From: Pantoea sp. IMH
GTDB taxonomy: Bacteria; Pseudomonadota; Gammaproteobacteria; Enterobacterales; Enterobacteriaceae
Reading direction: 5' to 3'
Assembly (NCBI RefSeq): GCF_000599885.1
Contig: NZ_JFGT01000002.1
Coordinates: 744,001 to 808,000 of the forward strand
Length of the DNA: 64,000 nucleotides
Of this stretch, positions 31,987 through 40,994 are shown piece after piece. A program made the translations under genes and the position numbers. Within the stretch, counting starts at the first letter, position 1. Each line of letters begins with the position of its first letter. The notes under the pieces were generated by a model. That model had not been told where the DNA came from. It did not search any database and saw nothing but the letters and a program-made list of their open reading frames with translations.

Positions 31987-32727
31987 TTAGTTGCTCCAGC
32001 CGCCATCAATAATATGTACCGCACCTGTGGTATAAGCACTGGCATCCGAAGCAAGATAACGGGCAAGCTCGGCAATCTCTTCGGTTCTGCCGATGCGGCC
32101 AATGGGCTGTCTTGCCACGAAGGCCTGATAAACCTCCTCTTCGCTGCGCCCTTCTGCCGCCGCCTGGGCGGCAATGCGCTGCTGAAGCGAGGGCGACTCC
32201 ACCGTACCGGGACAGATGGCGTTACAGCGGATGCCTCTGGAAACATAGTCAGCGGCAACCGAGCGCGTCAGGCCAATCACGGCGGCTTTCGAGGTGCTGT
32301 AAGCGAAGCGGTTAGGCACGCCTTTTACGCTGGAGGCAACCGAAGACATATTGATGATGGAGCCGCTCTGCTGAGCCAGCATGCCGGGAAGAAACGCGCG
32401 TATAGTGTGAAACATCGCCGTTACGTTAAGATCGAGCGCAAACTGCCACTCTTCTTCTTTGCAGCTGAGAATGTCGCCGCTGTGTACCACGCCGGCACAG
32501 TTAAACAGGACATCCACACTACCGACCTCTTCAGCCAGCGCACGGATAGCCAGAGGATCGGTGACATCGAGGACTTTGCCGGTGACGCCCTGAATATCGG
32601 TAAGACGGGAAATGTTAATGTCTGTTGCCACGACCTCGGCACCGCAGCGGGCGAATAAAATCGCCGTGTTTAAGCCGATTCCCTGCCCGGCGGCGGTAAT
32701 TAGCACTTTCTTGCCGTGAAGATCCAT
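31987..32727 (-). CDS. Short-chain dehydrogenase, probable 2-keto-3-deoxy-L-fuconate dehydrogenase
   Basis: 246-residue classical SDR with 'ITAAGQGIGLNTA' at residue 9, 'NCAG' near 77 and the catalytic 'NMSSVASSVKGVPNRFAYSTSK'. It resembles bacterial and mammalian (BDH2/DHRS6-like) enzymes acting on hydroxy acids. That fits oxidation of the C4 hydroxyl of 2-keto-3-deoxy-L-fuconate to the 2,4-diketo acid, upstream of the FAH enzyme. First gene of the operon; its promoter region carries a candidate operator for the divergent regulator. Confidence 0.8.
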   Translation of the reverse strand: MDLHGKKVLITAAGQGIGLNTAILFARCGAEVVATDINISRLTDIQGVTGKVLDVTDPLAIRALAEEVGSVDVLFNCAGVVHSGDILSCKEEEWQFALDLNVTAMFHTIRAFLPGMLAQQSGSIINMSSVASSVKGVPNRFAYSTSKAAVIGLTRSVAADYVSRGIRCNAICPGTVESPSLQQRIAAQAAAEGRSEEEVYQAFVARQPIGRIGRTEEIAELARYLASDASAYTTGAVHIIDGGWSN

Positions 32728-32750
32728 CGCGTTTCCTTAAGATAAAGGAC

Positions 32751-32767
32751 TAATGGTCAGGCCATTA
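32751..32767. promoter_or_regulatory. Candidate FadR-type operator of the fucose operon
   Basis: TAATGG-TCAGG-CCATTA is an inverted repeat with 6-bp arms whose core, TGGTCAGGCCA, resembles the TGGTC-N-GACCA sites bound by FadR-subfamily GntR regulators. It lies 24 bases before the first dehydrogenase gene and about 170 bases before the regulator gene. Confidence 0.5.
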
Positions 32768-32780
32768 AGGGTGAAAAAAA

Positions 32781-32836
32781 GCGTTTTAAGCATTGCCCTT
32801 TTGCTACTATCGGGGGCATATTCAGCCTTAAAACGC
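32781..32836. promoter_or_regulatory. Spaced perfect inverted repeat in the divergent promoter region
   Basis: GCGTTTTAAG (32781-32790) and CTTAAAACGC (32827-32836) are perfect 10-bp inverted copies, 36 bases apart. They flank the centre of the control region between the fucose operon and its regulator. They may be paired binding sites or a promoter-overlapping element; the binding protein is unknown. Confidence 0.4.
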
Positions 32837-32938
32837 GCTTTTGTTAACCAATTTTTCACATTTTAAAAACAAAGCGGCAAGCACAATTTCCGATAAATGC
32901 AGGCTGAATCGCTTAACGTCACTTTTCCCTGGTGGACT

Positions 32939-33694
32939 ATGCCAATAAAAAAATTAGAGAATCCAAGGATCTACCGTCAGATTGCCGATCAGCTTAAGCG
33001 GCTTATCGACAGCGGCGAATTTCCGCCGGGCAGCCGGCTTCCCGCCGAGCGCGATCTGGCCAGCCAGCTACAGGTGAGTCGCGCCTCGGTACGGGAAGCG
33101 CTGATCGCGCTGGAAGTTATCGGGCTGGTTGATGTACGGGTAGGCAACGGGGTGATCGTCAGATCGCCCTCCGTCAGACCGGCTACCGAAGAGCCGGTAA
33201 TGGCGCAGGCCGGGCGAAATCAGTGGGCGGATGTGGATGATGAACTCGATATCCAGCTTGACTTCAGCGCTGAACTGCCGCCTTTCTCCCTGCTGCAAAC
33301 GCGGCGACTGATCGAGCCTGAAACCGCAGCGCTGGCGGCAAGACATGCCTCTGATGATGAACTTACGCTGATTACGCAGGCATTTGAGCAGAACTGCCGC
33401 GATAACCGGCAAGGTTCCGCCACCCACCCCGGCGATCGCCTGTTTCATATCCGCATCGCGCAGGCGAGCGGCAACCCTGCTTATGCCTTTATCATCGCGC
33501 ACTTGCTGGGCCATCGTTACGGCACCATGTTTCGCAGCCTGCAACAGCATTACACGCCGCAGGATATGCCTCACCGTTCAGAAACGGAACACCTTGCCAT
33601 TCTCACAGCGCTGAAAGCCCGCGATCCGCGCGCGGCGAAAAAAGCGATGAAGACGCACCTGGATTCGGTGATCGCCATATTTGGCAGAGGCTGA
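32939..33694 (+). CDS. FadR-subfamily GntR transcriptional regulator of the fucose locus
   Basis: 251-residue regulator with an N-terminal winged helix ('IADQLKRLIDSGEFPPGSRLPAERDLASQLQVSRASVREAL', residues ~11-52) and a C-terminal all-helical FCD ligand domain. The FCD Asp/Arg/His metal residues are plausibly in 'LFHIRIAQASGN' and 'HRSETEHLAIL'. It is divergent from the operon and probably represses it until a fucose-pathway metabolite binds. The frame is open upstream to 32897, but MPIKKLENPRIYRQIA at 32939 is the natural domain start. Confidence 0.85.
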   Translation: MPIKKLENPRIYRQIADQLKRLIDSGEFPPGSRLPAERDLASQLQVSRASVREALIALEVIGLVDVRVGNGVIVRSPSVRPATEEPVMAQAGRNQWADVDDELDIQLDFSAELPPFSLLQTRRLIEPETAALAARHASDDELTLITQAFEQNCRDNRQGSATHPGDRLFHIRIAQASGNPAYAFIIAHLLGHRYGTMFRSLQQHYTPQDMPHRSETEHLAILTALKARDPRAAKKAMKTHLDSVIAIFGRG

Positions 33695-33765
33695 GGCGGT
33701 GTGTGCGGTTTGCGATATCTGTACGAGACAGGTTAAGTGTGCGCAAAGCGTGGGATGTCCAGATT

Positions 33766-33800
33766 AGCCCGTTAAGCGGGCTGAACCAGGTCGTTCCTGG
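33766..33800 (+). other. Two small hairpins downstream of the regulator
   Basis: AGCCCG-TTAAG-CGGGCT (33766-33782) and CCAGG-TCGTT-CCTGG (33786-33800) follow each other in the 288-bp gap between the regulator and narI. Neither has a T-run, so their role as terminators is doubtful. No gene is seen in the gap. Confidence 0.35.
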
Positions 33801-33902
33801 AAGCAGTTAAGCAGCAAACTGACAGCATAAGTAACAGTGAGTCGCCTCTGCTTTTTCGCCAGCCCCGTTTACTTAAAAAAGACGTCAAATGCTTTTTTGA
33901 CC

Positions 33903-33928
33903 AAAAAAAGGCCGGAGTTTCCGGCCTT
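33903..33928 (-). terminator. Terminator of the narGHJI operon
   Basis: On the minus strand AAGGCCGG / CCGGCCTT with a five-base loop is followed by seven T residues, 54 bases past the narI stop. Confidence 0.88.
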
Positions 33929-33982
33929 CTACAGTCATGGCATCGCTGTTGCAGACAGCATCGTCCCGTGGTGGCTGAACGG

Positions 33983-34660
33983 TTAGTGGCGGTTGCGCAC
34001 TAACTGATAGCGGCGGGTCAGATACTCCACTGGCGCACTCCAGATATGCACCAGGCGACAGAACGGAAAGAGCAGGAACAGCGTCATACCCAGCACCATA
34101 TGCAGGCGGAAAATCAGCGCCACGCCCTCAAGATGCTGTGAAGCATTCCCCTGGAAAGTGACCACGGCCTGCGCCCAGCCTACCAGCTTCATCATCTCGC
34201 TGCCGTCCATATGCTGGGCGGAGAACGGTATCGTCAGCAGACCCAGACATACCTGTACCACCAGCAGCGTAATGATCATGATGTCACCAAAGCTGCTGGT
34301 CGCCCGCACGCGGGGATTGGTCAGACGCCGCTTAAGCAGCAATCCGCCGCCTACCAGCGTCATCAGGCCGAAAATCCCACCGGCAATCATCGCCAGTTTC
34401 TGCTTAACATCGATGGGCAGAAAGGATTCGTACATCCAGTGCGGCGTCAGCATACCGACGATATGCCCGAAAAAGATGCCGATAATACCGATATGGAACA
34501 GGTTAGAGGCCAGACGCATGCCCTTTTTATCAAGCATCTGGCTCGATCCTGCACGCCAGCTGTACTGCCCGTAGTCATAGCGCAGCCAGCTGCCCACCAG
34601 GAATACTGTACCGGCGATATAGGGATAAATATCAAAAAAGAACCGAGTTAAGAATTGCAT
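33983..34660 (-). CDS. narI: Respiratory nitrate reductase, gamma subunit (cytochrome b)
   Basis: 225-residue inner-membrane subunit with five hydrophobic helices and two haem b groups. It takes electrons from quinol and passes them to NarH. Haem-ligand histidines are visible in '[21 protein letters not shown]' (residues ~50-70) and in the later '[12 protein letters not shown]' and '[10 protein letters not shown]'. Length equals E. coli NarI. Last gene of narGHJI, 2 bases after narJ, followed by a terminator. Confidence 0.97.
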   Translation of the reverse strand: MQFLTRFFFDIYPYIAGTVFLVGSWLRYDYGQYSWRAGSSQMLDKKGMRLASNLFHIGIIGIFFGHIVGMLTPHWMYESFLPIDVKQKLAMIAGGIFGLMTLVGGGLLLKRRLTNPRVRATSSFGDIMIITLLVVQVCLGLLTIPFSAQHMDGSEMMKLVGWAQAVVTFQGNASQHLEGVALIFRLHMVLGMTLFLLFPFCRLVHIWSAPVEYLTRRYQLVRNRH

Positions 34661-34662
34661 GA

Positions 34663-35385
34663 TTAGCTTCCTGTGGATCGCGTTGTGGCCTGGGCCACGT
34701 CCAGATACTGAGGCGCAACCGCTCCGGCAAAGCGACGCTGGTGCGCGGCCTGCTGCGCCGACGCGCAGCCCTGTTCTCCGAGGAACTTAATCTGCTCCTC
34801 TTCCCAGACGGCATCAAGCGCCGCCGGAGTATCATCGCGGGCCTCTTTCTCTACCTGCGTTTGCAGGCTCTCCGCCGCCACATCGGTGCCTGATACTGAG
34901 AGCAACGCATCAAACAGCACGGCGTAAGGGCTTTCACGCTGTTGCAGTCTGGCCGCCAGCAGCGCCAGAATCGGCACGATATCCCCTAATCCTTCCCGGG
35001 CACGCTCAGCGCTGCCGTTCGCCAGATATTCCAGGTAGAGCGGCAGGAAGTCCGGCAATTCTCTGGAGTCCAGCTCCAGGCCATCGGCCCGGTACTGCTC
35101 CAGAAGATCGACCATCGCCTGGCCGCGATCGCGTGATTCGCCGTGCACGTGTTCAAACAGCAGCAGAGAGGTAGCTCTGCCCCGGTCAAACAGCTCACAG
35201 TACTCTGCCTGCACATCCAGCAGCGGACGTGCAAAGAGTGTCTGAATAAAATTCACCAGCCGGGCGCTGTGACGAAGGTTTACTTCGCTGGCGGACTCCA
35301 GCGCTTCGATCAGCTCAGCCTGATGGTGAAACAGCGCTTCATCCGGGTAGTCCAGCAGACGCGCGATAACTCGAAGGGCAATCAT
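34663..35385 (-). CDS. narJ: Nitrate reductase assembly chaperone NarJ
   Basis: 240-residue cytosolic chaperone of the TorD/NarJ family needed for molybdenum-cofactor insertion into NarG and for membrane attachment of NarGH. The family segment '[21 protein letters not shown]' near residue 78 is clear. E. coli NarJ has 236 residues. Its start overlaps the narH stop in ATGA. Confidence 0.96.
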   Translation of the reverse strand: MIALRVIARLLDYPDEALFHHQAELIEALESASEVNLRHSARLVNFIQTLFARPLLDVQAEYCELFDRGRATSLLLFEHVHGESRDRGQAMVDLLEQYRADGLELDSRELPDFLPLYLEYLANGSAERAREGLGDIVPILALLAARLQQRESPYAVLFDALLSVSGTDVAAESLQTQVEKEARDDTPAALDAVWEEEQIKFLGEQGCASAQQAAHQRRFAGAVAPQYLDVAQATTRSTGS

Positions 35386-36926
35386 GAGGCATCCTCCTGG
35401 CGAACCGTTTTCGGCGATACATCGATCGCATCGATACGGCGGCTGTTAAACAGGTTGAATTTGCCGTTACTGCCGTGGCAGCCATCCCCGAAGCTGAAGC
35501 CGCAGCCCTTACTTTCCGGGAACGCTTCCCGAGCCAGTTCGCGATGGCTTGATGGCACCACAAAACGATCTTCGTAGTTTGCGATAGCCAGATAGCGATA
35601 CATCTCCTGCGCCTGCGCTTCGGTCAGCCCTACCTGCTCCAGCGCACGGGTATCCACTTCCCCTTCCACCGTTTCGGCGCGTTTGTAGTGGCGCATGGCC
35701 AGCATACGCTTCAGCGCCAGCAGGACCGGAGCGGTATCGCCTGCGGTCAGCAGGTTCGCCAGGTACTGCACAGGAATACGCAGACTTTCAACATCTGGCA
35801 GTACGCCGGTGTGCGCCAGCGCACCCGCATCAGCGGCGGACTGGATTGGCGACAACGGCGGCACATACCACACCATTGGCAGGGTGCGGTATTCCGGATG
35901 CAGCGGCAGCGCCAGCTTCCATTCCATCGCCATTTTGTAGACCGGCGAACGCTGCGCGGCGTCGATCACGCTATGTGGGATACCCGCTTTCAGCGCCTCT
36001 TCGATCACCACCGGATCGTTCGGATCGAGGAAGATGTCCATCTGACGCTGATAGAGATCTTTTTCATGTTCCGTTGATGCCGCTTCTTCAATGCGATCGG
36101 CGTCGTAAAGCATCACGCCCAGATAGCGGATGCGGCCCACGCAGGTTTCAGAGCAGACGGTTGGCTGACCCGCTTCGATGCGCGGATAGCAGAAAATGCA
36201 CTTCTCTGACTTGCCGCTCTTCCAGTTGAAATAGATTTTTTTGTAGGGGCAGCCGGTCAGACACATGCGCCAGCCGCGACATTTGTCCTGGTCGATCAGG
36301 ACGATGCCGTCCTCGCCACGCTTATAGATGGCACCGCTCGGACAGGTAGCCACACAGGCCGGGTTCAGGCAGTGCTCGCACAGGCGCGGCAGATACATCA
36401 TGAAAGTATTTTCAAACTGGCCGTACATCTCTTTCTGGATGTGATCGAAGTTTTTATCCTTGCTGCGCTTTTCAAACTCGCCGCCCAAGATCTCTTCCCA
36501 GTTCGGGCCATTTTCGATCTTCTTCATCCGCTGACCGGTGATCAGCGAGCGTGGACGGGCGATAGGCTGATGCTTACCGGCGGGTGCGTTGTGCAGATGC
36601 TGATAATCAAAATCAAACGGTTCGTAATAATCATCCAGCGCCGGTACGTCCGGGTTGGCAAAAATTTTCGACAGCAGACCCACGCGGCTTCCCATGCGCG
36701 GCTCCAGCTTGCCGCTGATTTTACGGATCCAGCCGCCCTTCCACTTTTCCTGATCTTCCCAGGCATGGGGATAGCCCACGCCCGGTTTGCTTTCCACATT
36801 GTTAAACCAGGCGTACTCCATCCCTTCGCGGCTGGTCCAGACGTTTTTACAGGTAACCGAACAGGTATGGCATCCGATGCATTTGTCCAGGTTCAGCACC
36901 ATGCCGACTTGCGAACGAATTTTCAT
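35382..36926 (-). CDS. narH: Respiratory nitrate reductase, beta subunit (iron-sulfur)
   Basis: 514-residue electron-transfer subunit with four iron-sulfur clusters. The first ferredoxin motif is 'CIGCHTCSVTCKN' (residue ~16), the next 'CEHCLNPACVATCPSG' near 184. In 'CRGWRMCLTGCPYKK' a Trp replaces one Cys, giving the [3Fe-4S] cluster, and 'CIFCYPRI' follows. It relays electrons from NarI to NarG on the cytoplasmic face. Start and stop overlap narG and narJ by 4 bases each. Confidence 0.98.
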   Translation of the reverse strand: MKIRSQVGMVLNLDKCIGCHTCSVTCKNVWTSREGMEYAWFNNVESKPGVGYPHAWEDQEKWKGGWIRKISGKLEPRMGSRVGLLSKIFANPDVPALDDYYEPFDFDYQHLHNAPAGKHQPIARPRSLITGQRMKKIENGPNWEEILGGEFEKRSKDKNFDHIQKEMYGQFENTFMMYLPRLCEHCLNPACVATCPSGAIYKRGEDGIVLIDQDKCRGWRMCLTGCPYKKIYFNWKSGKSEKCIFCYPRIEAGQPTVCSETCVGRIRYLGVMLYDADRIEEAASTEHEKDLYQRQMDIFLDPNDPVVIEEALKAGIPHSVIDAAQRSPVYKMAMEWKLALPLHPEYRTLPMVWYVPPLSPIQSAADAGALAHTGVLPDVESLRIPVQYLANLLTAGDTAPVLLALKRMLAMRHYKRAETVEGEVDTRALEQVGLTEAQAQEMYRYLAIANYEDRFVVPSSHRELAREAFPESKGCGFSFGDGCHGSNGKFNLFNSRRIDAIDVSPKTVRQEDAS

Positions 36927-39900
36927 AGCGTTTTCTCCTGCTGGCTGCCCTGGTAATCATCGTTACCTTCGCCGTCTAACCAGTTAATGTTGTTCATCTT
37001 TCTGACTACCACGAACTCATCACGGTTGGAGCCGACGGTGCCGTAATAGTTAAAGCCGTAGGAAAGCTGCGCGTAACCGCCGATCATATGGGTCGGTTTC
37101 GGACAGGCTCTCGTCACCGAGTTGTGTATGCCGCCACGCTGGCTGGTGATCTCCGAACCCGGGATATTCACAATGCGCTCCTGGGCGTGATACATCATGG
37201 TCATACCGGCGGGAATACGCTGGCTGACGACCGCACGGGCGGTCAGCGCGCCGTTGGCGTTAAACACCTCGATCCAGTCGTTATCCACGATGCCCAGCTC
37301 CTTCGCGTCATCTTCACTCATCCAGACGATCGGGCCGCCGCGTGACAGCGTCAGCATCAGCAGGTTGTCGCTGTAGGTGGAGTGGATGCCCCATTTCTGG
37401 TGCGGCGTCAGGAAGTTGAGCGCCTTCTCCGGATTGCCGTTCGGCTTTTTGTTCAGCAGCGGTTTGGCCGCGCGGGTATCAATAGGCGGACGGTAAACCA
37501 GCAGGCTCTCCCCAAAAGCGCGCATCCATTCGTGATCCTGATAGATCTGTTGGCGGCCGCTGAGGGTGCGCCACGGGATCAGCTCATGCACGTTGGTGTA
37601 GCAGGCGTTGTAGGAGACGTGTTCATCTTCCAGACCGGACCATGTCGGGCTGGAGATGATCTTACGCGGCTGCGCCTGGATGTCGCGGAAGCGGATCTTC
37701 TCGTCTTCTTTATTCAGCGCCAGATGAGAGTGATCGCGGCCGGTAATATCGCTCAGCGCCTGCCAGGCTTTCACCGCCACCTGGCCGTTAGTTTCAGGCG
37801 CCAGCGCGAGAATCATTTCTGCCGCATCAATGGCGGTATCAATGTTCGGACGACCCGCCGCCGGGCCATCAGCCTTGACGTAATTCAGTTTCTTAAGGAA
37901 ATCGACTTCGGTCTGAGTGTTCCAGCTGATGCCTTTACCGCCGTTACCGAGCTTGTCCAGCAGCGGGCCGACAGAGGTAAACCGCTCCCAGGTCGCCGGG
38001 TAATCACGCTCGACCGCAATGATATGCGGCGCGGTTTTGCCCGGAATCAGGTCGCATTCGCCTTTTTTCCAGTCTTTTACGTCGAACGGCTGCGCCAGCT
38101 CTGCCGGGGAGTCATGCTGCACCGGTAGCGTAACAATATCCGTCTCCTGACCAAGGTGGCCGATGCAAACCTCAGAGAACGCTTTGGCAATGCCTTTATA
38201 GATTTCCCAGTCGCTTTTAGATTCCCAGGCCGGATCAACGGCTGCGGAAAGCGGATGAATAAACGGATGCATATCCGAGGTATTCATATCGTCTTTCTCG
38301 TACCAGGTCGCCGTTGGCAGCACGATATCGGAGTAGAGGCAGGTGCTGGACATGCGGAAATCGAGCGTCACCACCAGATCCAGCTTGCCTTCGCCGCCGT
38401 TATCCAGCCACTCCACTTCTTCCGGCATCACGCCGCCCTGCACGCCCAGGTCTTTCCCCTGAATACCATGCTCGGTGCCCAGTAAATATTTCAGCATGTA
38501 CTCATGCCCTTTACCGGATGAGCCCAGCAGGTTTGAGCGCCAGACAAAGAGGTTACGCGGGAAGTTCTGCGGGTTATCGGGCTGTTCAGCCGCAAAACGC
38601 AGCGTGCCCTGCTTCAGGCTTTCAACGGTAAAGTCCACCGGCGACTGACCTGCCGCTTTCGCCTGCGCGGCCAGATGCAGCGGATTGGTGTTGAGCTGAG
38701 GCGCTGATGGCAGCCAGCCCATGCGTTCAGAACGCACGTTGAAATCGATCAGGCTACCGGTAAAGCGGGTTTTATCCGCCAGCGGCGAAAGCAGATCGCG
38801 GGTGGCGACGGTTTCATAACGCCACTGGCTGGAGTGGTTATAGAAGAACGAGGTGCTGTTCATATGACGCGGCGGACGCTGCCAGTCAAGCGCAAACGCC
38901 AGCGGTGTCCAGCCGGTCTGCGGACGCAGTTTTTCCTGGCCCACATAGTGCGCCCAGCCACCGCCGCTCTGGCCGACGCAGCCGCAGAAGATCAGCATAT
39001 TGATCAGACCACGGTAGTTCATATCCATGTGATACCAGTGGTTCATCCCGGCACCGACGATGATCATTGAACGGCCGCGGGTCTTCTCCGCATTTTCCGC
39101 AAATTCGCGGGCGATGCGGATAATATTCTGGCGCGATACGCCCGTGATCTGCTCTGCCCAGGCTGGGCTGTATGCCTTCACGTCGTCATAGCTGGCGGCG
39201 CAATTCGCATCATCCAGACCGCGATCGAGACCATAGTTTGCCAGCGTCAGATCGTAGATGCTGGCCACCAGCGCGTCGCTACCGTCAGCAAGCTGGAGAC
39301 GTTTTACCGGCAGCTTATGCAGCAGGATCTCGTCTAAGGCCACGCTGTTGAAGTTTTCACTTTCCGTGCCGCCAAAGTAAGGGAAGCCCACCTCGGCCAC
39401 CTCGTCATGGCTGCCAAGCAGGCTGAGCTGAAGCTCCACTTCCTGCTGTGACTTACCATCACGCTGCTCCAGGTTCCATTTCCCTTTTTCGCCCCAGCGA
39501 TAGCCGATAGAGCCCTGCGGCGCAACCAGTTCACCATCAGCCTGATTAATGGCGATGGTTTTCCATTCCGGGTTATTGTCCTGGCCGAGGTTATCGACCA
39601 GATCGCTGGCGCGCAGCATACGGCCTGCGGCGTAGTGACCGCCTTCACGCGGTTCCAGCAGCACCAGCATTGGCATATCGGTATAGCGGCGGACGTAGTC
39701 ACGGAAATAGCTCACTTCACGATCGAGGTGGAACTCTTTCAGCATGACGTGGCCCATCGCCAGCGCCATTGCGCTGTCCGTCCCCTGTTTAGGGTTCAGC
39801 CACTGGTCACACAGCTTGGCCACTTCCGCATAGTCTGGCGTAACCGCCACGGTTTTGGTGCCTTTGTAACGCACTTCCGTAAAGAAGTGGGCATCTGGCG

Positions 39901-40684
39901 TACGGGTCTGCGGCACGTTAGAGCCCCAGGCCATAATATAAGAGGAGTTATACCAGTCGGCCGATTCCGGTACGTCAGTCTGCTCGCCCCAGGTCATTGG
40001 TGAAGCAGGCGGCAGGTCACAGTACCAGTCATAAAAGCTGAGGCAGGTTCCGCCAATCAGCGACAGGTAGCGCGCACCAGCCGCGTAGGAAACCATCGAC
40101 ATCGCCGGGATGGGAGAGAAGCCCATAATGCGGTCCGGGCCGAAGGTTTTTGCCGTATAGACGTTGGAAGCAGCAATCAGTTCATTCACTTCCTGCCAGC
40201 TTGAGCGCACGAAGCCGCCGCGACCGCGTGCGATTTTATAGCTTTTGGCTTTTTCAGGATCGCTGACGATAGAACCCCACGCATCTACAGGATCGCTATG
40301 CTGCGCCTTTGCTTCACGCCAGAGTTTAATCAGGCGTTTACGCATCAGGGGATATTTCAGGCGGTTAGCGCTGTAAAGATACCAAGAGTAGCTGGCGCCA
40401 CGTGGACAGCCGCGTGGTTCGTGGTTAGGCAGATCGGGACGGGTGCGCGGATAGTCGGTCTGCTGGGTTTCCCAGGTGACCAGGCCGTTTTTCACATAAA
40501 TCTTCCAGCTGCACGACCCTGTGCAGTTAACGCCATGCGTCGAGCGGACAATCTTATCGTGCTGCCAGCGGCTGCGGTAGCCATCTTCCCAGTCACGATT
40601 AGCATTGAGGGTCTGGCCATGATTGCCAGAAAAGGGTTCCGCTAACTGTTTGAAATAGCGAAACCGATCGAGAAACTTGCTCAT
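36923..40684 (-). CDS. narG: Respiratory nitrate reductase, alpha subunit (molybdenum)
   Basis: 1253-residue catalytic subunit with the bis-MGD cofactor that reduces nitrate to nitrite. The N-terminal His/Cys motif of the FS0 cluster is in 'STHGVNCTGSCSWKIYV' near residue 49, and 'HEPRGCPRGASYSWYLYS' completes it. No export signal is cleaved; the RRxFLK-like remnant is only 'RFRYFK'. The start at 40684 (MSKFLDRFRYFKQL) matches E. coli NarG and follows AGGAG; the frame is open 16 codons further. First gene of the operon, under FNR and NarL sites. Confidence 0.98.
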   Translation of the reverse strand: MSKFLDRFRYFKQLAEPFSGNHGQTLNANRDWEDGYRSRWQHDKIVRSTHGVNCTGSCSWKIYVKNGLVTWETQQTDYPRTRPDLPNHEPRGCPRGASYSWYLYSANRLKYPLMRKRLIKLWREAKAQHSDPVDAWGSIVSDPEKAKSYKIARGRGGFVRSSWQEVNELIAASNVYTAKTFGPDRIMGFSPIPAMSMVSYAAGARYLSLIGGTCLSFYDWYCDLPPASPMTWGEQTDVPESADWYNSSYIMAWGSNVPQTRTPDAHFFTEVRYKGTKTVAVTPDYAEVAKLCDQWLNPKQGTDSAMALAMGHVMLKEFHLDREVSYFRDYVRRYTDMPMLVLLEPREGGHYAAGRMLRASDLVDNLGQDNNPEWKTIAINQADGELVAPQGSIGYRWGEKGKWNLEQRDGKSQQEVELQLSLLGSHDEVAEVGFPYFGGTESENFNSVALDEILLHKLPVKRLQLADGSDALVASIYDLTLANYGLDRGLDDANCAASYDDVKAYSPAWAEQITGVSRQNIIRIAREFAENAEKTRGRSMIIVGAGMNHWYHMDMNYRGLINMLIFCGCVGQSGGGWAHYVGQEKLRPQTGWTPLAFALDWQRPPRHMNSTSFFYNHSSQWRYETVATRDLLSPLADKTRFTGSLIDFNVRSERMGWLPSAPQLNTNPLHLAAQAKAAGQSPVDFTVESLKQGTLRFAAEQPDNPQNFPRNLFVWRSNLLGSSGKGHEYMLKYLLGTEHGIQGKDLGVQGGVMPEEVEWLDNGGEGKLDLVVTLDFRMSSTCLYSDIVLPTATWYEKDDMNTSDMHPFIHPLSAAVDPAWESKSDWEIYKGIAKAFSEVCIGHLGQETDIVTLPVQHDSPAELAQPFDVKDWKKGECDLIPGKTAPHIIAVERDYPATWERFTSVGPLLDKLGNGGKGISWNTQTEVDFLKKLNYVKADGPAAGRPNIDTAIDAAEMILALAPETNGQVAVKAWQALSDITGRDHSHLALNKEDEKIRFRDIQAQPRKIISSPTWSGLEDEHVSYNACYTNVHELIPWRTLSGRQQIYQDHEWMRAFGESLLVYRPPIDTRAAKPLLNKKPNGNPEKALNFLTPHQKWGIHSTYSDNLLMLTLSRGGPIVWMSEDDAKELGIVDNDWIEVFNANGALTARAVVSQRIPAGMTMMYHAQERIVNIPGSEITSQRGGIHNSVTRACPKPTHMIGGYAQLSYGFNYYGTVGSNRDEFVVVRKMNNINWLDGEGNDDYQGSQQEKTL

Positions 40685-40714
40685 CCGGAATTCTCCTGAA
40701 GGCTCTGTAGTTAT

Positions 40715-40721
40715 AGGGGTA
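40715..40721 (-). promoter_or_regulatory. Single NarL-type heptamer near narG
   Basis: TACCCCT on the minus strand matches the NarL heptamer TACYNMT, about 30 bases before the narG start. An isolated heptamer is weak evidence. Confidence 0.3.
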
Positions 40722-40777
40722 CTTAATGACATTGCTTAATCTGTGGGCAAGCGTACTGGTCGGGTAGTAGCTGCAGA

Positions 40778-40791
40778 TTGACAGGGATCAA
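40778..40791. promoter_or_regulatory. FNR site upstream of narG
   Basis: TTGACAGGGATCAA matches 9 of 10 defined positions of TTGAT-N4-ATCAA. If FNR acts at -41.5, transcription would begin near 40743, about 60 bases before the narG start, a plausible leader. Confidence 0.75.
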
Positions 40792-40828
40792 CAGAAATCC
40801 GGGGAGAAACCAGGGGTTTTAGTCAGGA

Positions 40829-40844
40829 TACCACTAAAGTGGTA
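40829..40844. promoter_or_regulatory. NarL/NarP 7-2-7 site upstream of narG
   Basis: TACCACT-AA-AGTGGTA is a perfect 7-2-7 inverted pair of NarL heptamers (TACYNMT), centred about 93 bp upstream of the predicted narG start of transcription. This spacing is the high-affinity arrangement for phospho-NarL. Confidence 0.8.
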
Positions 40845-40950
40845 ACGTAACTTTCATGTATAACTTGTTGATATATCAATGCAAAAATGACGCCGCCACG
40901 CCTGTTCACTGCCTGTTTACTTCCTGCGGCTATTTAGGGGTAGCAGGCAT

Positions 40951-40985
40951 CCGGCGTGCGGCTTAATCTGAAAGCAGCACGCCGG
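40951..40985 (-). terminator. Hairpin downstream of narK
   Basis: CCGGCGTGC / GCACGCCGG pair over 9 bp, with a further four pairs after one mismatch and a short loop. It lies 9 bases past the narK stop. No T-run follows, so it may end or protect the narK transcript only partly. Confidence 0.4.
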
Positions 40986-40994
40986 TTATCACAC

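Noticed and set aside
40868-40879. Palindrome TTGATATATCAA upstream of narG as a second FNR site
   Set aside because: FNR needs four bases between TTGAT and ATCAA; here there are two, so the half-sites are on the wrong faces of the helix.
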